A stretch of 64,000 bases of DNA from Streptomyces rugosispiralis (GTDB lineage Bacteria > Actinomycetota > Actinomycetes > Streptomycetales > Streptomycetaceae), in the NCBI RefSeq assembly GCF_024505145.1, contig NZ_JANIAA010000003.1:372001-436000 (forward strand), written 5' to 3'. Below are positions 23,265 through 38,876 of this stretch, piece after piece. The position numbers were made by a program, and so were the translations under genes. Positions within the stretch are counted from its first letter, which is position 1, and every line of letters starts with the position of its first letter. Under the pieces are notes generated by a model. That model was not told where the DNA came from. It ran no database searches and saw nothing but the letters and a program-made list of their open reading frames with translations.

Positions 23265-23392
23265 TGGCCGCGGGTCTGACTCACGGAACGTCCCCTTCGG
23301 ATACGTCCCGTTCACAGTGGCGCGACCGTGCCGGATTCCCACCGGCTTCCGTCAGACCATCGTCGATATCGCATCGACGGTACCGCGTGTCG
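23265..23392 (-). promoter_or_regulatory. Cobalamin riboswitch upstream of cbtBA
   Basis: Read on the minus strand, this leader contains GGAAGCCGGTGGGAATCCGG (23350-23331), the B12 box core GCGCCACTGTGAA (to 23311) and AGTCAGACC (near 23280-23273). Their order and spacing are those of the cobalamin aptamer. It ends about 50 bases before the cbtB start codon, so control of translation initiation or of early termination is likely. Target genes in the cobalt-transport family fit exactly. The outer boundaries are approximate. Confidence 0.9.
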
Positions 23393-23530
23393 GATGCCCG
23401 GCCAAGACCGCCCACCCGGTGAGACGTCGCGAGGACGCGCCGCGGTCCGACGGCGGAAACACCAACGGCACGCCGCCGCCCGCGCCTCGCCTGCCACCAA
23501 TGCCCCGGTCAACCCGCCTACAGTCGCGGT

Positions 23531-24478
23531 ATGCGCATCGTCTCCCTGCTGCCCGCCGCGACCGACATCGTCGCCGAACTCGGGCTCGCCGAGCAGTTGG
23601 CCGGCCGGACCCACGAATGCGACTGGCCGCCGGAAGCGGTGGCGGACCTCCCCGTGGTGACCGCCACCGGCCTCGACCAGGACGCCCTCACCAGCCGGGA
23701 GATCTCCGACGCGGTCGGCGGCGCGACCCACTCCGGGTCGTCGCTCTACACCCTCGACACCGAGGCGCTGGCGGCCCTGCGCCCCGATGTGGTGCTCACC
23801 CAGGACCTGTGCGAGGTGTGCGCCGTGTCGTACCGGAAGGTCAGCCGGGCCGTCCGGCTGCTGGACGCCGGCACCCGCGTGCTCAGCCTGGAGCCGCACA
23901 CTCTCGACGACGTACTGGACTGCCTGGTGACGGTGGGCGAGCTGCTCGGGGTGCGCGAGCGCGCCGAGCGGCGCCGGGCCGTCCTGCGCGACCGCCTCGA
24001 CGGCATCCGCCGGGCGGTGGCGGGCCGGGCCCGGCCGCGGGTCGTGGCGATCGAATGGCTCGACCCGCTGTGGCCCGCCGGACACTGGGTCCCCGACCAG
24101 ATCGCCACCGCCGGAGGCGAACCGCTGCTCGCCGCGTCCGGGCAGCACACCAGCCCGATGACCTGGGAGGCGGTGCGGGCCGCCCGGCCGGAGGTGGTGC
24201 TGGTCCTGCCGTGCGGCTTCCCGCCCGAGCGCACCCTGCGGGAGACGGACCTGCTCACCCGCCTGCCGGGCTGGACGGACCTGCCCGCGGTACGGGCCGG
24301 GAGGGTCTGGGTGCTGGACGGCCCGGCCTACTTCAACCGCCCCGGCCCGCGCGTGGTGCGCGGGGCCGAGGTGCTGGCCCACGTCCTGCACGGGGTACGG
24401 GCCGGGGACGAGGTGACGGCGGCCGAGGCGCTCCCGCTCCCGGCCGCCGCGTCCGGTGGCCCGGACGTCACGTCATGA
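23531..24478 (+). CDS. Cobalamin-binding protein (BtuF-like, no signal peptide)
   Basis: The 315-residue protein begins directly with [33 protein letters not shown], the helical-backbone binding-protein fold of BtuF. There is neither a signal peptide nor a lipobox, so it should be cytoplasmic. Other marks are [31 protein letters not shown] and [21 protein letters not shown]. Many actinobacteria have this soluble version, which may bind corrinoids inside the cell rather than feed an importer. It is divergent from the riboswitch-controlled cbtBA genes. Its stop overlaps the stop of the convergent mannosidase gene by six bases. Confidence 0.87.
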   Translation: MRIVSLLPAATDIVAELGLAEQLAGRTHECDWPPEAVADLPVVTATGLDQDALTSREISDAVGGATHSGSSLYTLDTEALAALRPDVVLTQDLCEVCAVSYRKVSRAVRLLDAGTRVLSLEPHTLDDVLDCLVTVGELLGVRERAERRRAVLRDRLDGIRRAVAGRARPRVVAIEWLDPLWPAGHWVPDQIATAGGEPLLAASGQHTSPMTWEAVRAARPEVVLVLPCGFPPERTLRETDLLTRLPGWTDLPAVRAGRVWVLDGPAYFNRPGPRVVRGAEVLAHVLHGVRAGDEVTAAEALPLPAAASGGPDVTS

Positions 24479-27400
24479 CGCGGGTGCCGCGGGGGTCAGC
24501 CGCACGGTGAGGATCTGGAACGGCCGCAGTGTCACGGCCAGTTGGTCCTCCCCGGCCGCCGAGAGCTCCGCGGGCCGCTCGGCCGGCGGGCGCTCCAGCA
24601 GGTCCGTGACCTGGGCCCCGCCCAGCGGGAATCCCGTGCGCAGCACCGCACGCGCCCGGCCGCCCAGCGACTCGTAGAGCCGCACCACCACATCGCCCGA
24701 TCCGTCGTCGGCCAGCTTGACCGCCTCGACCGTCACCGCCGGATGGTCGCTGGTGATCACGGGGGCCGCCGGGGCCGCGGAGCCGACGCGCAGCGGCAGG
24801 TTCAGCGCGTACCCCTCCGCGATGGCGTCCTCGACCGTCGCGCCCGGCAGCAGCGCGTAGGTGAAGCGGTGCCTGCCCTGGTCGGCTTCCGGGTCGGGCA
24901 CACGCGGAGCGCGCACCAGGGAGAGCCGGACCGTCGTGGTCGTCCCGCCGTCCGACTCCCGTGTGGTGCGCGAGACGTCGTGGCCGTACGTGGCGTCGTT
25001 GAGCACCGCGACCCCGTAGCCCGGCTCCCCGATGTGCACCCAGCGGTGGCCGTACACCTCGAAACGGGCCGCCTCCCAGCTGGTGTTGGTGTGGGTGGGG
25101 CGCTGCACATGGCCGAACTGGATCTCGGCGCGGGAGTGGTCGGCCCGCACGTCGACCGGGAAGGCGGCCTTGAGGATCTTCTCCGCCTCATGCCAGTCGA
25201 TCTCCGTCTCGATGTCGATACGGCGGCTGCCCGCCCGCACCACGACGGTCTGCGCGATCCGCGAGCCCTTGCCGAAATGGCGCTCCACGCGCAGCGCCCC
25301 CAGCAGCGGGCCGTCCTCGGCCACCGTGACGGACTCCGCGTCGGTGAGGTCCGTGTAGCGGTTCCGGTAGTGCTTGTCGATGTCCCAGGCGTCCCAGTAG
25401 TTGGGCAGGTCGCTGTGGAGGCGGAGCAGGTTGCCCGCCGCGTCCGGCGCGAGCACCTCGCGGTCGGCCGCCAGGTCGCGTACGGACGCGATGGTGCCGT
25501 CCGCCGCGAGCTCCACCCGTACCAGGCCGTTGTCCAGCACCCGGCCCTGGACGGTGACCGGCCGCGGCGGCGTCCCCCGGGGGGCGAGCGGTGCGCTGCC
25601 GTTCGCCGGGACGCGCGTCCACACGGCCACCGAACCGTCCGCGAGCGTCTGCCCGTCCGTGAGCTCCTGCTGATCGGCGGCGAGATCCGCCGGTACCGTG
25701 ACGACCTCGGCGCGGTCGCGCGGGCTGGTGTTGAACACGGCGGGCGAACCGTCACCGGTCGTGGCGAGGGCGTCGAGGGCCCGCTCGGTGAGCTCCCGCA
25801 CCTCGGCCGCCACCCGCGCGTACTCGGCCTCGGCCTCCCGGTGCACCCAGGCGATCGACGAGCCGGGCAGGATGTCGTGGAACTGGTGCAGCAGCACGGT
25901 CTTCCACAGCCGGTCAAGATCCGCCAGCGGATAGCGGTAGCCCGGCGCGTGCAGCGCGGCCGTCGTCGCCCACAGCTCCGCCTCGCGCAGCAGGTGTTCG
26001 CTGCGCCGGTTGCCCTGCTTGGTGCGGGCCTGCGAGGTGTAGGTGGCGCGGTGCAGCTCCAGATACAGCTCCCCGGACCACACCTGGTCCTTGGGGACCT
26101 CCTTGCTCGCCTCGGCGAAGAACGTGTCCGGGTGCTCGACCCGTACCCGCGCCGAGCCCTCCAGGTCGGCGAGGCGGCGGGCCCGCTCCAGCATCTCGCG
26201 GGTGGGGCCGCCACCGCCGTCGCCGTGGCCGAACGGGGCGAGCGAGCGGGTGCCCACGCCCTTGTCCTGGTAGTTGCGCACCGCGTGCGCCATCTCCTTG
26301 CCGGAGAACTCGGCGTTGTAGGTGTCCACCGGCGGGAAGTGGGTGAAGATACGAGTGCCGTCGATGCCCTCCCACCAGAAGGAGTGGTGGGGAAGCTTGT
26401 TGGTCTGGTTCCACGAGAGCTTCTGGGTGAGGAACCACTCGTTCCCGGCGAGCTTCGCAAGCTGCGGGTAGGCCGCGTTGTAGCCGAAGGAGTCCGGCAG
26501 CCACACGCCCTTGGTCTCGATGCCGAAGTGCTCGATGAAGAAGCGCTTGCCGTGCACCAGCTGCCTGGCTATCGCCTCACCGCCGGGGAGGTTGCCGTCC
26601 GACTCCACCCACATGCCACCGACCGGCGCCCACTGGCCGCGTCTGACGGCCTGCTGGATACGGGCCCACACATGCGGGTAGTTGTCGCGCACCCATGCGT
26701 ACTGCTGGGCCTGCGAGCACGCGAAGACGAACTCCTCGTACTCCTCCGCCAGCGCGGTGACATTGGAGAAGGTGCGGGACGTCTTGCGCTTGGTCTCGCG
26801 GATCGGCCACAGCCACGCCGAGTCGATGTGCGCGTGGCCGACCGCCGACATGGTGTGCGCGCTGGCGTGCGCGGGCCGGTCCAGCGCCGTCCGCAGCACG
26901 GCGCGGGCGTCGGTGGCGGTGCCGGGGATGTCGTCCAGGTCCAGGGCGTCCAGGGCCCGGTCCAGACAGGTCATGATCTCGTGCCGGCGCGGATCGTGCG
27001 CGTCCAGCTCCAGCATCAGCTCGCGCAGGACCTGTACGTCCAGGGAGAGGTGCCAGACCTCCTCGTCGAGGACGGCGAGGTCGGCGCGCTTGAATGTGTA
27101 CAGCGGCTTGTCGCCCGCGGTGAGCCGGTCGCCGAGCGGGGTGGGGCCGATGAAGTCGTCGGCCAGGATGTCCGGGTTGGAGGCGGCCTCCACCAGGTAG
27201 TGGATCTCCTCGCCGCCGACGGCGGCACGGGCCACGGGCACGTACTGGTTCTGCGGGTTGACGGCCTTCAGCGGACGGCCGTCCGGCAGATGGACGAGGG
27301 CCTCGGCCTGGTTGCCGGGCCAGTCGCCGACGAAGCCGAGGTCGATCACCGTCTCGACGCGCTTGCCCGCCCACTCCGCGGGCACCTGTCCGCGCATGCG

Positions 27401-27613
27401 GAACCAGGTGGTGCCCCACGGCGGGCCCCAGGGCGTGTCCATCGCGAACGGCTCGTACGCGGCCTGCTCGGCCTCGGCGAAGGGCACCGGCTCGCCGGGG
27501 GCGTGCCAGGCTTCGACGGTCAGCGGGGTGGTGGCGGAGTAGACGGCGGGCTTGATGCGCTGGTCGTGGACGCGCTCGACGCGCTCCTCGATCCGGCGGC
27601 GTTCGTCGTGCAC
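24473..27613 (-). CDS. GH38 alpha-mannosidase
   Basis: The GTG at 27613 gives 1046 residues, the usual size for bacterial GH38. Zinc ligands His262 and Asp264 lie in [12 protein letters not shown]. The nucleophile Asp374 is in [15 protein letters not shown], and a further zinc His is in [13 protein letters not shown]. The C-terminal half is the beta-sandwich domain ([22 protein letters not shown]). There is no signal peptide, so it acts in the cytoplasm on imported mannosides. The 40-codon in-frame extension upstream is Pro/Arg-rich and overlaps a genomic repeat, so it was dropped. A GH4 gene and a DeoR regulator lie upstream on the same strand. Confidence 0.92.
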   Translation of the reverse strand: MHDERRRIEERVERVHDQRIKPAVYSATTPLTVEAWHAPGEPVPFAEAEQAAYEPFAMDTPWGPPWGTTWFRMRGQVPAEWAGKRVETVIDLGFVGDWPGNQAEALVHLPDGRPLKAVNPQNQYVPVARAAVGGEEIHYLVEAASNPDILADDFIGPTPLGDRLTAGDKPLYTFKRADLAVLDEEVWHLSLDVQVLRELMLELDAHDPRRHEIMTCLDRALDALDLDDIPGTATDARAVLRTALDRPAHASAHTMSAVGHAHIDSAWLWPIRETKRKTSRTFSNVTALAEEYEEFVFACSQAQQYAWVRDNYPHVWARIQQAVRRGQWAPVGGMWVESDGNLPGGEAIARQLVHGKRFFIEHFGIETKGVWLPDSFGYNAAYPQLAKLAGNEWFLTQKLSWNQTNKLPHHSFWWEGIDGTRIFTHFPPVDTYNAEFSGKEMAHAVRNYQDKGVGTRSLAPFGHGDGGGGPTREMLERARRLADLEGSARVRVEHPDTFFAEASKEVPKDQVWSGELYLELHRATYTSQARTKQGNRRSEHLLREAELWATTAALHAPGYRYPLADLDRLWKTVLLHQFHDILPGSSIAWVHREAEAEYARVAAEVRELTERALDALATTGDGSPAVFNTSPRDRAEVVTVPADLAADQQELTDGQTLADGSVAVWTRVPANGSAPLAPRGTPPRPVTVQGRVLDNGLVRVELAADGTIASVRDLAADREVLAPDAAGNLLRLHSDLPNYWDAWDIDKHYRNRYTDLTDAESVTVAEDGPLLGALRVERHFGKGSRIAQTVVVRAGSRRIDIETEIDWHEAEKILKAAFPVDVRADHSRAEIQFGHVQRPTHTNTSWEAARFEVYGHRWVHIGEPGYGVAVLNDATYGHDVSRTTRESDGGTTTTVRLSLVRAPRVPDPEADQGRHRFTYALLPGATVEDAIAEGYALNLPLRVGSAAPAAPVITSDHPAVTVEAVKLADDGSGDVVVRLYESLGGRARAVLRTGFPLGGAQVTDLLERPPAERPAELSAAGEDQLAVTLRPFQILTVRLTPAAPAS

Positions 27614-27694
27614 GGGGAACTCTTTTCGGGGTTGGGGTGACGGCGTGGGGTCGGCCGCGTCGCTCGGGGCACCGGTCGCCGGGCGTTCGCCCGT

Positions 27695-27748
27695 GCGCCC
27701 CGAAGGGGCGCGGGGAACTGCGCGACCAGCCACGACGGCGTCGCAGAC
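27695..27748. repeat. Recurrent Streptomyces intergenic repeat with hairpin
   Basis: GCGCCCC-gaa-GGGGCGC forms a tight hairpin and is followed by GGGGAACTGCGCGACCAGCC and then ACGACGGCGTCGCAG. I recognise this combination as a family of short sequences found many times between genes of Streptomyces chromosomes. Here it lies between the 3' end of the GH4 gene and the start of the mannosidase gene, and may end transcription or be a relic element. Confidence 0.7.
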
Positions 27749-27784
27749 GATCGACGGCGTGTCGGGGCACTTCCTGCGGACCGC

Positions 27785-29131
27785 TCAGTTGAGGTACGCG
27801 AGCCCGGGATGTGCCCGGCGGTAGGCGTCCACCAGGCGGCGGGCCACCTCGACCGAATCGATGAGGGGGTGCAGGGCGAACGCCTTGACGGCCGTGGCGC
27901 GGGAGCCGGAGGCGGCCGCCGCGAGGGCCTCGCGCTCCACCGCCTTGACGGAGCAGACCAGGCCGGTGGCGTGGGCGGGGAGCGGGGAGACGGCCACGGG
28001 ATGGGCGCCGTTGCCGTCGACCAGGCAGGGGACCTCGATGACCGCGTCCTCGTCCAGGGCGGCCAGTGTGGTGCGGTTGCGCACGTTGAGGATCAGCGTC
28101 GTGCGCTCGTCGCGGGCGATGGCCCGCATCAGGGCCAGGGCCACCTTCTCGTAGCCGCCGGACTCGGTCAGGGACTCCTCGTCCCGCTCCCCCGCGCCCG
28201 CCGCCTCGCGGTTCTCCGCCATGTACGTGGCCTCGCGCTCGGCCCGGGTGCTGTCCCACGTCCTCAGCGCGGGCGCGGCCGGGTCGCGCAGGGCGTCGTA
28301 GAACCCGGCCTGCTGCTGGCACAGGAACGCGCCGCGGGTCTGCCGGGCCTCCCGGTACGCCGTCACCGCCTCGCGGTTGAAGTAGTAGTAGTGCAGATAC
28401 TCGTTGGGGACGGCGCCCAGCGACTGGATCCACTCCGGGCCGAAGAGCTTGCCCTCTTCGAAGGAGCCCAGCAGCTCCCGGTCGGCGAGCAGCCGCGGCA
28501 GCTGGTCGCGGCCGTCGAAGCGCAGCCCGCGCAGCCAGCCCAGATGGTTGAGCCCGACGTAGTCGATCCACGCGTCCCGCGGGCGCTCGGCGCCGAGCAC
28601 CCGGGCCACCCGGCGGCCCAGGCCCACGGGCGAGTCGCAGATGCCGATCACCCGGTCGCCCAGATGGCGGGAGATGGCCTCGGTGACGAGACCGGCCGGG
28701 TTGGTGAAGTTGATGAACCAGGCGTCCGGGGCGAGCGCGGCCACCCGCCGGGCGATGTGGTCCACCACCGGCAGGGTGCGCAGTCCGTACGCGATGCCAC
28801 CGGCGCCGACCGTCTCCTGCCCCAGCACGCCCTCGGCCAGCGCCACCCGCTCATCGGCCGCCCGTCCCTCCAGGCCACCGACGCGGATCGCCGAGAACAC
28901 GAAGTCGGCGCCCTTGAGGGCCTCGTCCAGGTCCGTGGTGACGGTGACGGTCGGCGCGTCCGGATGGTCGGCGGCCTGCTCGGCCAGCACCCGGGCGATG
29001 GCGGAGAGCCGGCCGGCGTCCAGGTCGTGCAGGGTCACGCCGGTGACCCGGCCCTCCCCGCGGTCGGCGAGCAGCGCCCCGTACACCAGCGGCACCCGGA
29101 ATCCACCGCCGCCGAGAATGGTCAGTCTCAC
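27785..29131 (-). CDS. GH4 family glycosidase (6-phospho-beta-glucosidase-like)
   Basis: The GTG at 29131, with GGAGG seven bases upstream, gives 448 residues. LTILGGGGFRVPLVYGALL is the NAD-binding start. FINFTNPAGLVTEAISRHLGDRVIGICDSPVGLGRRVA holds the conserved Asn and the Cys that binds the divalent metal, and VGLNHLGW carries the metal His. GH4 enzymes cleave by NAD-assisted oxidation and elimination at C3. They usually act on 6-phospho-glycosides, but some accept unphosphorylated sugars. No PTS is present here, which leaves the substrate open. The gene sits between a DeoR regulator and an alpha-mannosidase on the same strand. Confidence 0.9.
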   Translation of the reverse strand: MRLTILGGGGFRVPLVYGALLADRGEGRVTGVTLHDLDAGRLSAIARVLAEQAADHPDAPTVTVTTDLDEALKGADFVFSAIRVGGLEGRAADERVALAEGVLGQETVGAGGIAYGLRTLPVVDHIARRVAALAPDAWFINFTNPAGLVTEAISRHLGDRVIGICDSPVGLGRRVARVLGAERPRDAWIDYVGLNHLGWLRGLRFDGRDQLPRLLADRELLGSFEEGKLFGPEWIQSLGAVPNEYLHYYYFNREAVTAYREARQTRGAFLCQQQAGFYDALRDPAAPALRTWDSTRAEREATYMAENREAAGAGERDEESLTESGGYEKVALALMRAIARDERTTLILNVRNRTTLAALDEDAVIEVPCLVDGNGAHPVAVSPLPAHATGLVCSVKAVEREALAAAASGSRATAVKAFALHPLIDSVEVARRLVDAYRRAHPGLAYLN

Positions 29132-29178
29132 TGAAGAACCTCCGAGATGTCCCGACTCGCTGTCCGCTCCGGGAGCGG

Positions 29179-29928
29179 TCAGACCTTGATCACTTCGACG
29201 CCGGCCTCGGCGAGGACGGCACATGTGGCCTGATCCGCGGACGCGTTGGTCACCACGAAGTCGATGTCCTGCGGACCGCACACCTTGGCCATCCCGCGGC
29301 CGGGGAACTTCCCGGCGTCCGCGAGCAGCACCGTCTTCTCGGCGGCGGCCATCATGGCCCGCTTCACCGGCACCTCGACCACGGTCGTGTCCATCACATG
29401 GCCACCGGGCCGGATGCCACTCGTGCCCAGGAACAGCCAGTCGGCGTGCAACTGGCGCAGGCTGTCCTCGGTGAGGAAGCCCACCAGCGAGCGGTACTCC
29501 CGGCGCACCACGCCCCCGGGCAGCACCAGCTCTATCCCGGTGTCCTCCGCCAGCTCCTCGTACACCACCAGATTGCTGGTGATCACGGTGAGGCGGCGGC
29601 CGTGCAGCTGCCGGGCCAGGCGGTAGGCGGTGGTGCCGATGTCGAGCAGCACCGTCTGGCCGTCCTGGACCATCGCGGCGGCGCGCTCCGCCACGGCGTC
29701 CTTGTCGGTGACCCGGACCTCGGCGACCTCGGCGAAGGGCTGATCGCCGTCCTCCGCCACCGCACCCCCGTGCACCCGGGTGAGCAGACCGTCCTCCTCC
29801 AGTCTGATCAGGTCGCGGCGCACGGTGGCGGCGCTCACCCCGAGCTCGGCGGAGAGGTCGGTCACGGACGCGGGACCACCGGAGCGCAATGCCCGCAGGA
29901 TGAGTTGATGTCGTCGCTCTGCCAGCAT
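29179..29928 (-). CDS. DeoR/GlpR family sugar regulator
   Basis: The ATG at 29928 begins the canonical DeoR start MLAERRHQLILRALRSGGPASVTDLSAELGVSAATVRRDLIRLEEDGLLTRVHGGAV (a TTG nine codons upstream is an alternative). The C-terminal sensor domain has the phospho-sugar pocket residues in LLDIGTTAYRLARQL, VITSNLVVYEEL and FLGTSGI. Such proteins repress sugar genes until a sugar phosphate binds. The gene is divergent from a PfkB kinase and heads the GH4 and GH38 genes, so it very likely controls both directions through the AT-rich region between them. Confidence 0.92.
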   Translation of the reverse strand: MLAERRHQLILRALRSGGPASVTDLSAELGVSAATVRRDLIRLEEDGLLTRVHGGAVAEDGDQPFAEVAEVRVTDKDAVAERAAAMVQDGQTVLLDIGTTAYRLARQLHGRRLTVITSNLVVYEELAEDTGIELVLPGGVVRREYRSLVGFLTEDSLRQLHADWLFLGTSGIRPGGHVMDTTVVEVPVKRAMMAAAEKTVLLADAGKFPGRGMAKVCGPQDIDFVVTNASADQATCAVLAEAGVEVIKV

Positions 29929-29953
29929 GCGCCGCACACTACCCTGCAATTTC

Positions 29954-30013
29954 AATCAACTCCATGCTTGTTTTTGATTAGGTCTTGAAAAGTTTGCTCA
30001 ATTGGCTCACGAT
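29954..30013. promoter_or_regulatory. Divergent promoter/operator between DeoR and PfkB kinase
   Basis: This AT-rich stretch carries AATCAA (29954-29959) and its inverse TTGATT (29974-29979). On the plus strand TTGAAA (29984-29989) with CACGAT 18 bases on (30008-30013) is a possible promoter for the kinase operon. Repeats of TGATT type are usual DeoR-family operators. Binding by the neighbouring DeoR is inferred. Confidence 0.5.
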
Positions 30014-30054
30014 CCACGTCAGAACTTGCACACCCTTGACGAGAGGACGCGCTC

Positions 30055-31104
30055 GTGAGCGAGCCGCTCCCCCACGGGTCACCGGGCGATACCGCTCCCG
30101 ACGTCCTGCTCACCGGACTGCTCTTCTACGACCTGGTCTTCACCGGCCTCGGCCGGGGACCCGTGCCGGGCGAGGAGATCTGGGCCAGGGGCATGGGCAG
30201 CGGCCCCGGCGGTATCGCGAATCTCGCGGTGGCCGCCGCCCGCTTCGGGCTGCGCACCTCGCTCGCCACGGTGTTCGGCGACGACCTCTACGGCCGCTAC
30301 TGCCGTGCGGTGCTCGCCGGGCAGGAGGGCGTCGACCTCTCGCCGTCCCGTACGGCACCCACCGGCTGGCACACGCCCGTCACCATCTCGCTCGCGCTGG
30401 GGGCGGACCGGGCACTGGTCACCGGCGGCGCGGAACCCCCGTACGGCCAGGACGAGCTGATCGGCGACCCCCCGGCGGCCCGCTCCGCGCTCGTGCACAT
30501 CGGCCCCGAACCACAGGACTGGATCGCCAAGGCGGCCGCCTCCGGCACCCGGGTCTTCGCCGACGTCGGCTGGGATCCCTCCCAGCGGTGGTCCACGGAT
30601 CTGCTCGACCAGCTCTCCCTGTGCCACGCCTTCCTGCCCAACGAGGCCGAGGCCATGGCGTACACCCGCACCGCCACCCCGGAGGCGGCCCTGCGCGCAC
30701 TCGCCGGCCTGGTGCCGGTCGCCGTGGTCACCCGCGGCCGGGACGGGGCGATCGCGGTGGACCAGGACACCGGGGAGTACGCCGAGGCCGACGCGCTCGA
30801 CATCGATGTCCTGGACGCGACGGGCGCCGGCGATGTCTTCGGCGCGAGCTTCGTCGCCGCCACCCTGGCCGGCTGGCCGCTCGCCGAACGGCTGCGCTTC
30901 GCGGTGCTCGCCTCCGGGCTGTCCACCCGTCGCCACGGTGGAGCGCTGGCGGCGCCCGGCTGGGGCGGCGTCGCGGAGTGGTGGCGCGAGGTCGTGGCCG
31001 ACCCCGGCGCCGAGGAGCTCCGCCGGACGTACGGCTTCCTCGCCGACCGGATCCCGGCCGGCGTCGGCCCGCCGCCACCGGAGGCGCCGGCCACACCGCT
31101 GTGA
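30055..31104 (+). CDS. PfkB family carbohydrate kinase
   Basis: The GTG at 30055 (GAGAGGA upstream) gives 349 residues. The N-terminal PfkB pattern is GMGSGPGGIANLAVAAARFGLRTSLATVFGDDLYGRY. The C-terminal signature with the catalytic Asp is DVLDATGAGDVFGASFVAATL. The family phosphorylates ketohexoses, ribose, nucleosides or tagatose-6-phosphate, among others. Here it leads an operon with a sugar ABC importer, a beta-galactosidase and a fucosidase. Its product could be the effector for the divergent DeoR. The last codons and TGA stop lie in the first unit of a 17-bp tandem repeat. Confidence 0.9.
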   Translation: MSEPLPHGSPGDTAPDVLLTGLLFYDLVFTGLGRGPVPGEEIWARGMGSGPGGIANLAVAAARFGLRTSLATVFGDDLYGRYCRAVLAGQEGVDLSPSRTAPTGWHTPVTISLALGADRALVTGGAEPPYGQDELIGDPPAARSALVHIGPEPQDWIAKAAASGTRVFADVGWDPSQRWSTDLLDQLSLCHAFLPNEAEAMAYTRTATPEAALRALAGLVPVAVVTRGRDGAIAVDQDTGEYAEADALDIDVLDATGAGDVFGASFVAATLAGWPLAERLRFAVLASGLSTRRHGGALAAPGWGGVAEWWREVVADPGAEELRRTYGFLADRIPAGVGPPPPEAPATPL

Positions 31105-31247
31105 CCGCCGCGCCGTGGTGACCGCCACACCGCTGTGCCCCGCCACACCGTTGTGACCGCCACACCGTTGTGACCGCCACACCGCTGTGCCCCACCGCGT
31201 CACCGTGACCGCCACACCGCTGTGGCCGGCCACGCCGTGGTGCCGCG
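31090..31247. repeat. 17-bp tandem repeat, about nine copies, spanning the kinase stop codon
   Basis: Units of the form GCCACACCGCTGTGACC and close variants (some of 18 bases) follow one another from the last codons of the PfkB kinase into the gap before the binding-protein gene. The first copy supplies the TGA stop codon at 31102-31104. No other feature is seen in this 240-base gap. Confidence 0.92.
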
Positions 31248-31340
31248 GCGCCACACCCTTTTCACGGAAGCCCCTTCCCAAGGACACCCCCCCACGGCAA
31301 CACCCCGACACCTCAACGACGAGACACCGAAAGGCGGTGA

Positions 31341-37541
<6,201 letters not shown>

Positions 37542-37582
37542 GACCCTCCAGGACCCTCCAGGAAACGGGAGTTCACCACACC

Positions 37583-38851
37583 ATGGCCATGCAACCCTGG
37601 TTCCCCGACGCCAAGTTCGGCATCTTCATCCACTGGGGCATCTACGCCGTCGACGGCGTCCAGGAGTCCTGGTCGTTCTTCGAGGGCGACGTCCCCCACG
37701 ACCAGTACATGGCGCAGCGACACGGCTTCACCGCCCGCCACTACGCCCCGGAGGACTGGGCGGACCTCTTCGCCCGTGCCGGTGCCCGGTACGCCGTGCT
37801 CACCTCGCGCCACCACGACGGCGTCGCCCTGTGGGACACCGCGGAGGGCGACCTCAATGTGGTGCGGCACACTCCGGCCGGACGCGATCTGGTCGGCCCG
37901 TACGCGGCGGCGATGCGGGAGCGCGGCATCAAGGTCGGCCTCTATTACGCCCACAACGACTGGAACCACCCCGACTACGCCTCCACCCGCTACGAGGGCC
38001 GTCCGCCCGAGCAGGAGAACAACCCGTACGCCGAGGTGCCGAAGGAAGAGGAGGACCTGGCGGCGTGGGCCCGTTACCTCGCCTACCGGGACGGCCAGGT
38101 GCGGGAGCTGACCACCCGGTTCCGTCCCGACCTGCTGTGGTTCGACGGCGAGTGGGAGCGCACCGAGGAGCAGTGGCGGATCAAGGACCTGGCCCGGCTG
38201 ATCCGCTCCGAGGTGCCGCGGTGTGTGCTCAACGCGCGCATGCTCAGCGAGGGCGACTACGCCACCCCCGAGCAGGGTGTGCCGATCGAACCGCCCGCCG
38301 GTCCCTGGGAGTTGTGCCTGACCTTCAACGACTCATGGGGCTACCGCCACCACGACCACAACTACAAGTCGACCGGCCGGCTGATCCGGTACTTCACGGA
38401 GACCATCGGCGGCGGCGGAAACCTGCTGCTGTCCGTGGGCCCCAAGGAGGACGGCACCATCCCGGCCGAGCAGGTCGAGCGCCTCGAGGGCATGGGCGCG
38501 TGGCTCGCCCGCCACGCCGAGGCCGTCTACGGCACGGTCCGGGGCCTGCCCGCCGGGCACCACTACGGACCCAGCACGCTCTCCGCCGACCGCCGCACGC
38601 TCTACCTCACCGTGTTCGACATTCCCCGCGGCCCCATCGGGGTGCGCGGCCTGCGCACCCCGGTGCGGCGGGTCGGCGTCCTCGGCACCGGCACGGAGCT
38701 GGGCCACCAGGTCACCGGCGGCCTGCACGAGGTACCCGGAGTGCTGTGGATCGACCCGCCCAGCGCCGCTGACCTGGACGAACACGCGACGGTCCTCGCC
38801 GTCGAGCTGGATGGCGAGCTGGACCTGTACCGGGGCGCGGGCCGCTTCTGA
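37583..38851 (+). CDS. GH29 alpha-L-fucosidase (first copy)
   Basis: The 422-residue protein opens with WFPDAKFGIFIHWGIYAVDGVQESW, the GH29 start motif. HHDG is in YAVLTSRHHDGVALWD. The nucleophile Asp188 is in PDLLWFDGEWE, and GGGGNLLLSVGPKEDGTIP follows. A C-terminal sandwich domain completes it. There is no signal peptide, so it removes terminal L-fucose from imported oligosaccharides. It follows the beta-galactosidase gene by 41 bases, in which AGGACCCTCC is repeated. It is convergent with a second, different fucosidase. Its stop codon lies in the loop of a strong hairpin. Confidence 0.92.
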   Translation: MAMQPWFPDAKFGIFIHWGIYAVDGVQESWSFFEGDVPHDQYMAQRHGFTARHYAPEDWADLFARAGARYAVLTSRHHDGVALWDTAEGDLNVVRHTPAGRDLVGPYAAAMRERGIKVGLYYAHNDWNHPDYASTRYEGRPPEQENNPYAEVPKEEEDLAAWARYLAYRDGQVRELTTRFRPDLLWFDGEWERTEEQWRIKDLARLIRSEVPRCVLNARMLSEGDYATPEQGVPIEPPAGPWELCLTFNDSWGYRHHDHNYKSTGRLIRYFTETIGGGGNLLLSVGPKEDGTIPAEQVERLEGMGAWLARHAEAVYGTVRGLPAGHHYGPSTLSADRRTLYLTVFDIPRGPIGVRGLRTPVRRVGVLGTGTELGHQVTGGLHEVPGVLWIDPPSAADLDEHATVLAVELDGELDLYRGAGRF

Positions 38852-38862
38852 GCGGCCCGCGC
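38835..38862. terminator. Hairpin terminator spanning the fucosidase stop codon
   Basis: GCGCGGGCCGC (38835-38845) pairs perfectly with GCGGCCCGCGC (38852-38862); the six-base loop contains the TGA stop. It separates two convergent operons and can serve both directions. Confidence 0.75.
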
Positions 38863-38876
38863 GGTCCGATCAGGTG

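Noticed and set aside
22991..23284. Longer start for cbtB at 23284
   Set aside because: It would place the coding start inside the cobalamin riboswitch. The ATG at 23212 has a strong ribosome site and begins at the family N-terminus.
24542..27640. Over 1000-codon open frame antisense to the alpha-mannosidase
   Set aside because: It mirrors the mannosidase codons, contains no domain I recognise, and lacks a ribosome site. The minus-strand frame has all GH38 catalytic motifs.
27614..27733. 40-codon N-terminal extension of the alpha-mannosidase
   Set aside because: It is low-complexity and overlaps the recurrent intergenic repeat, and the family starts near the GTG at 27613.
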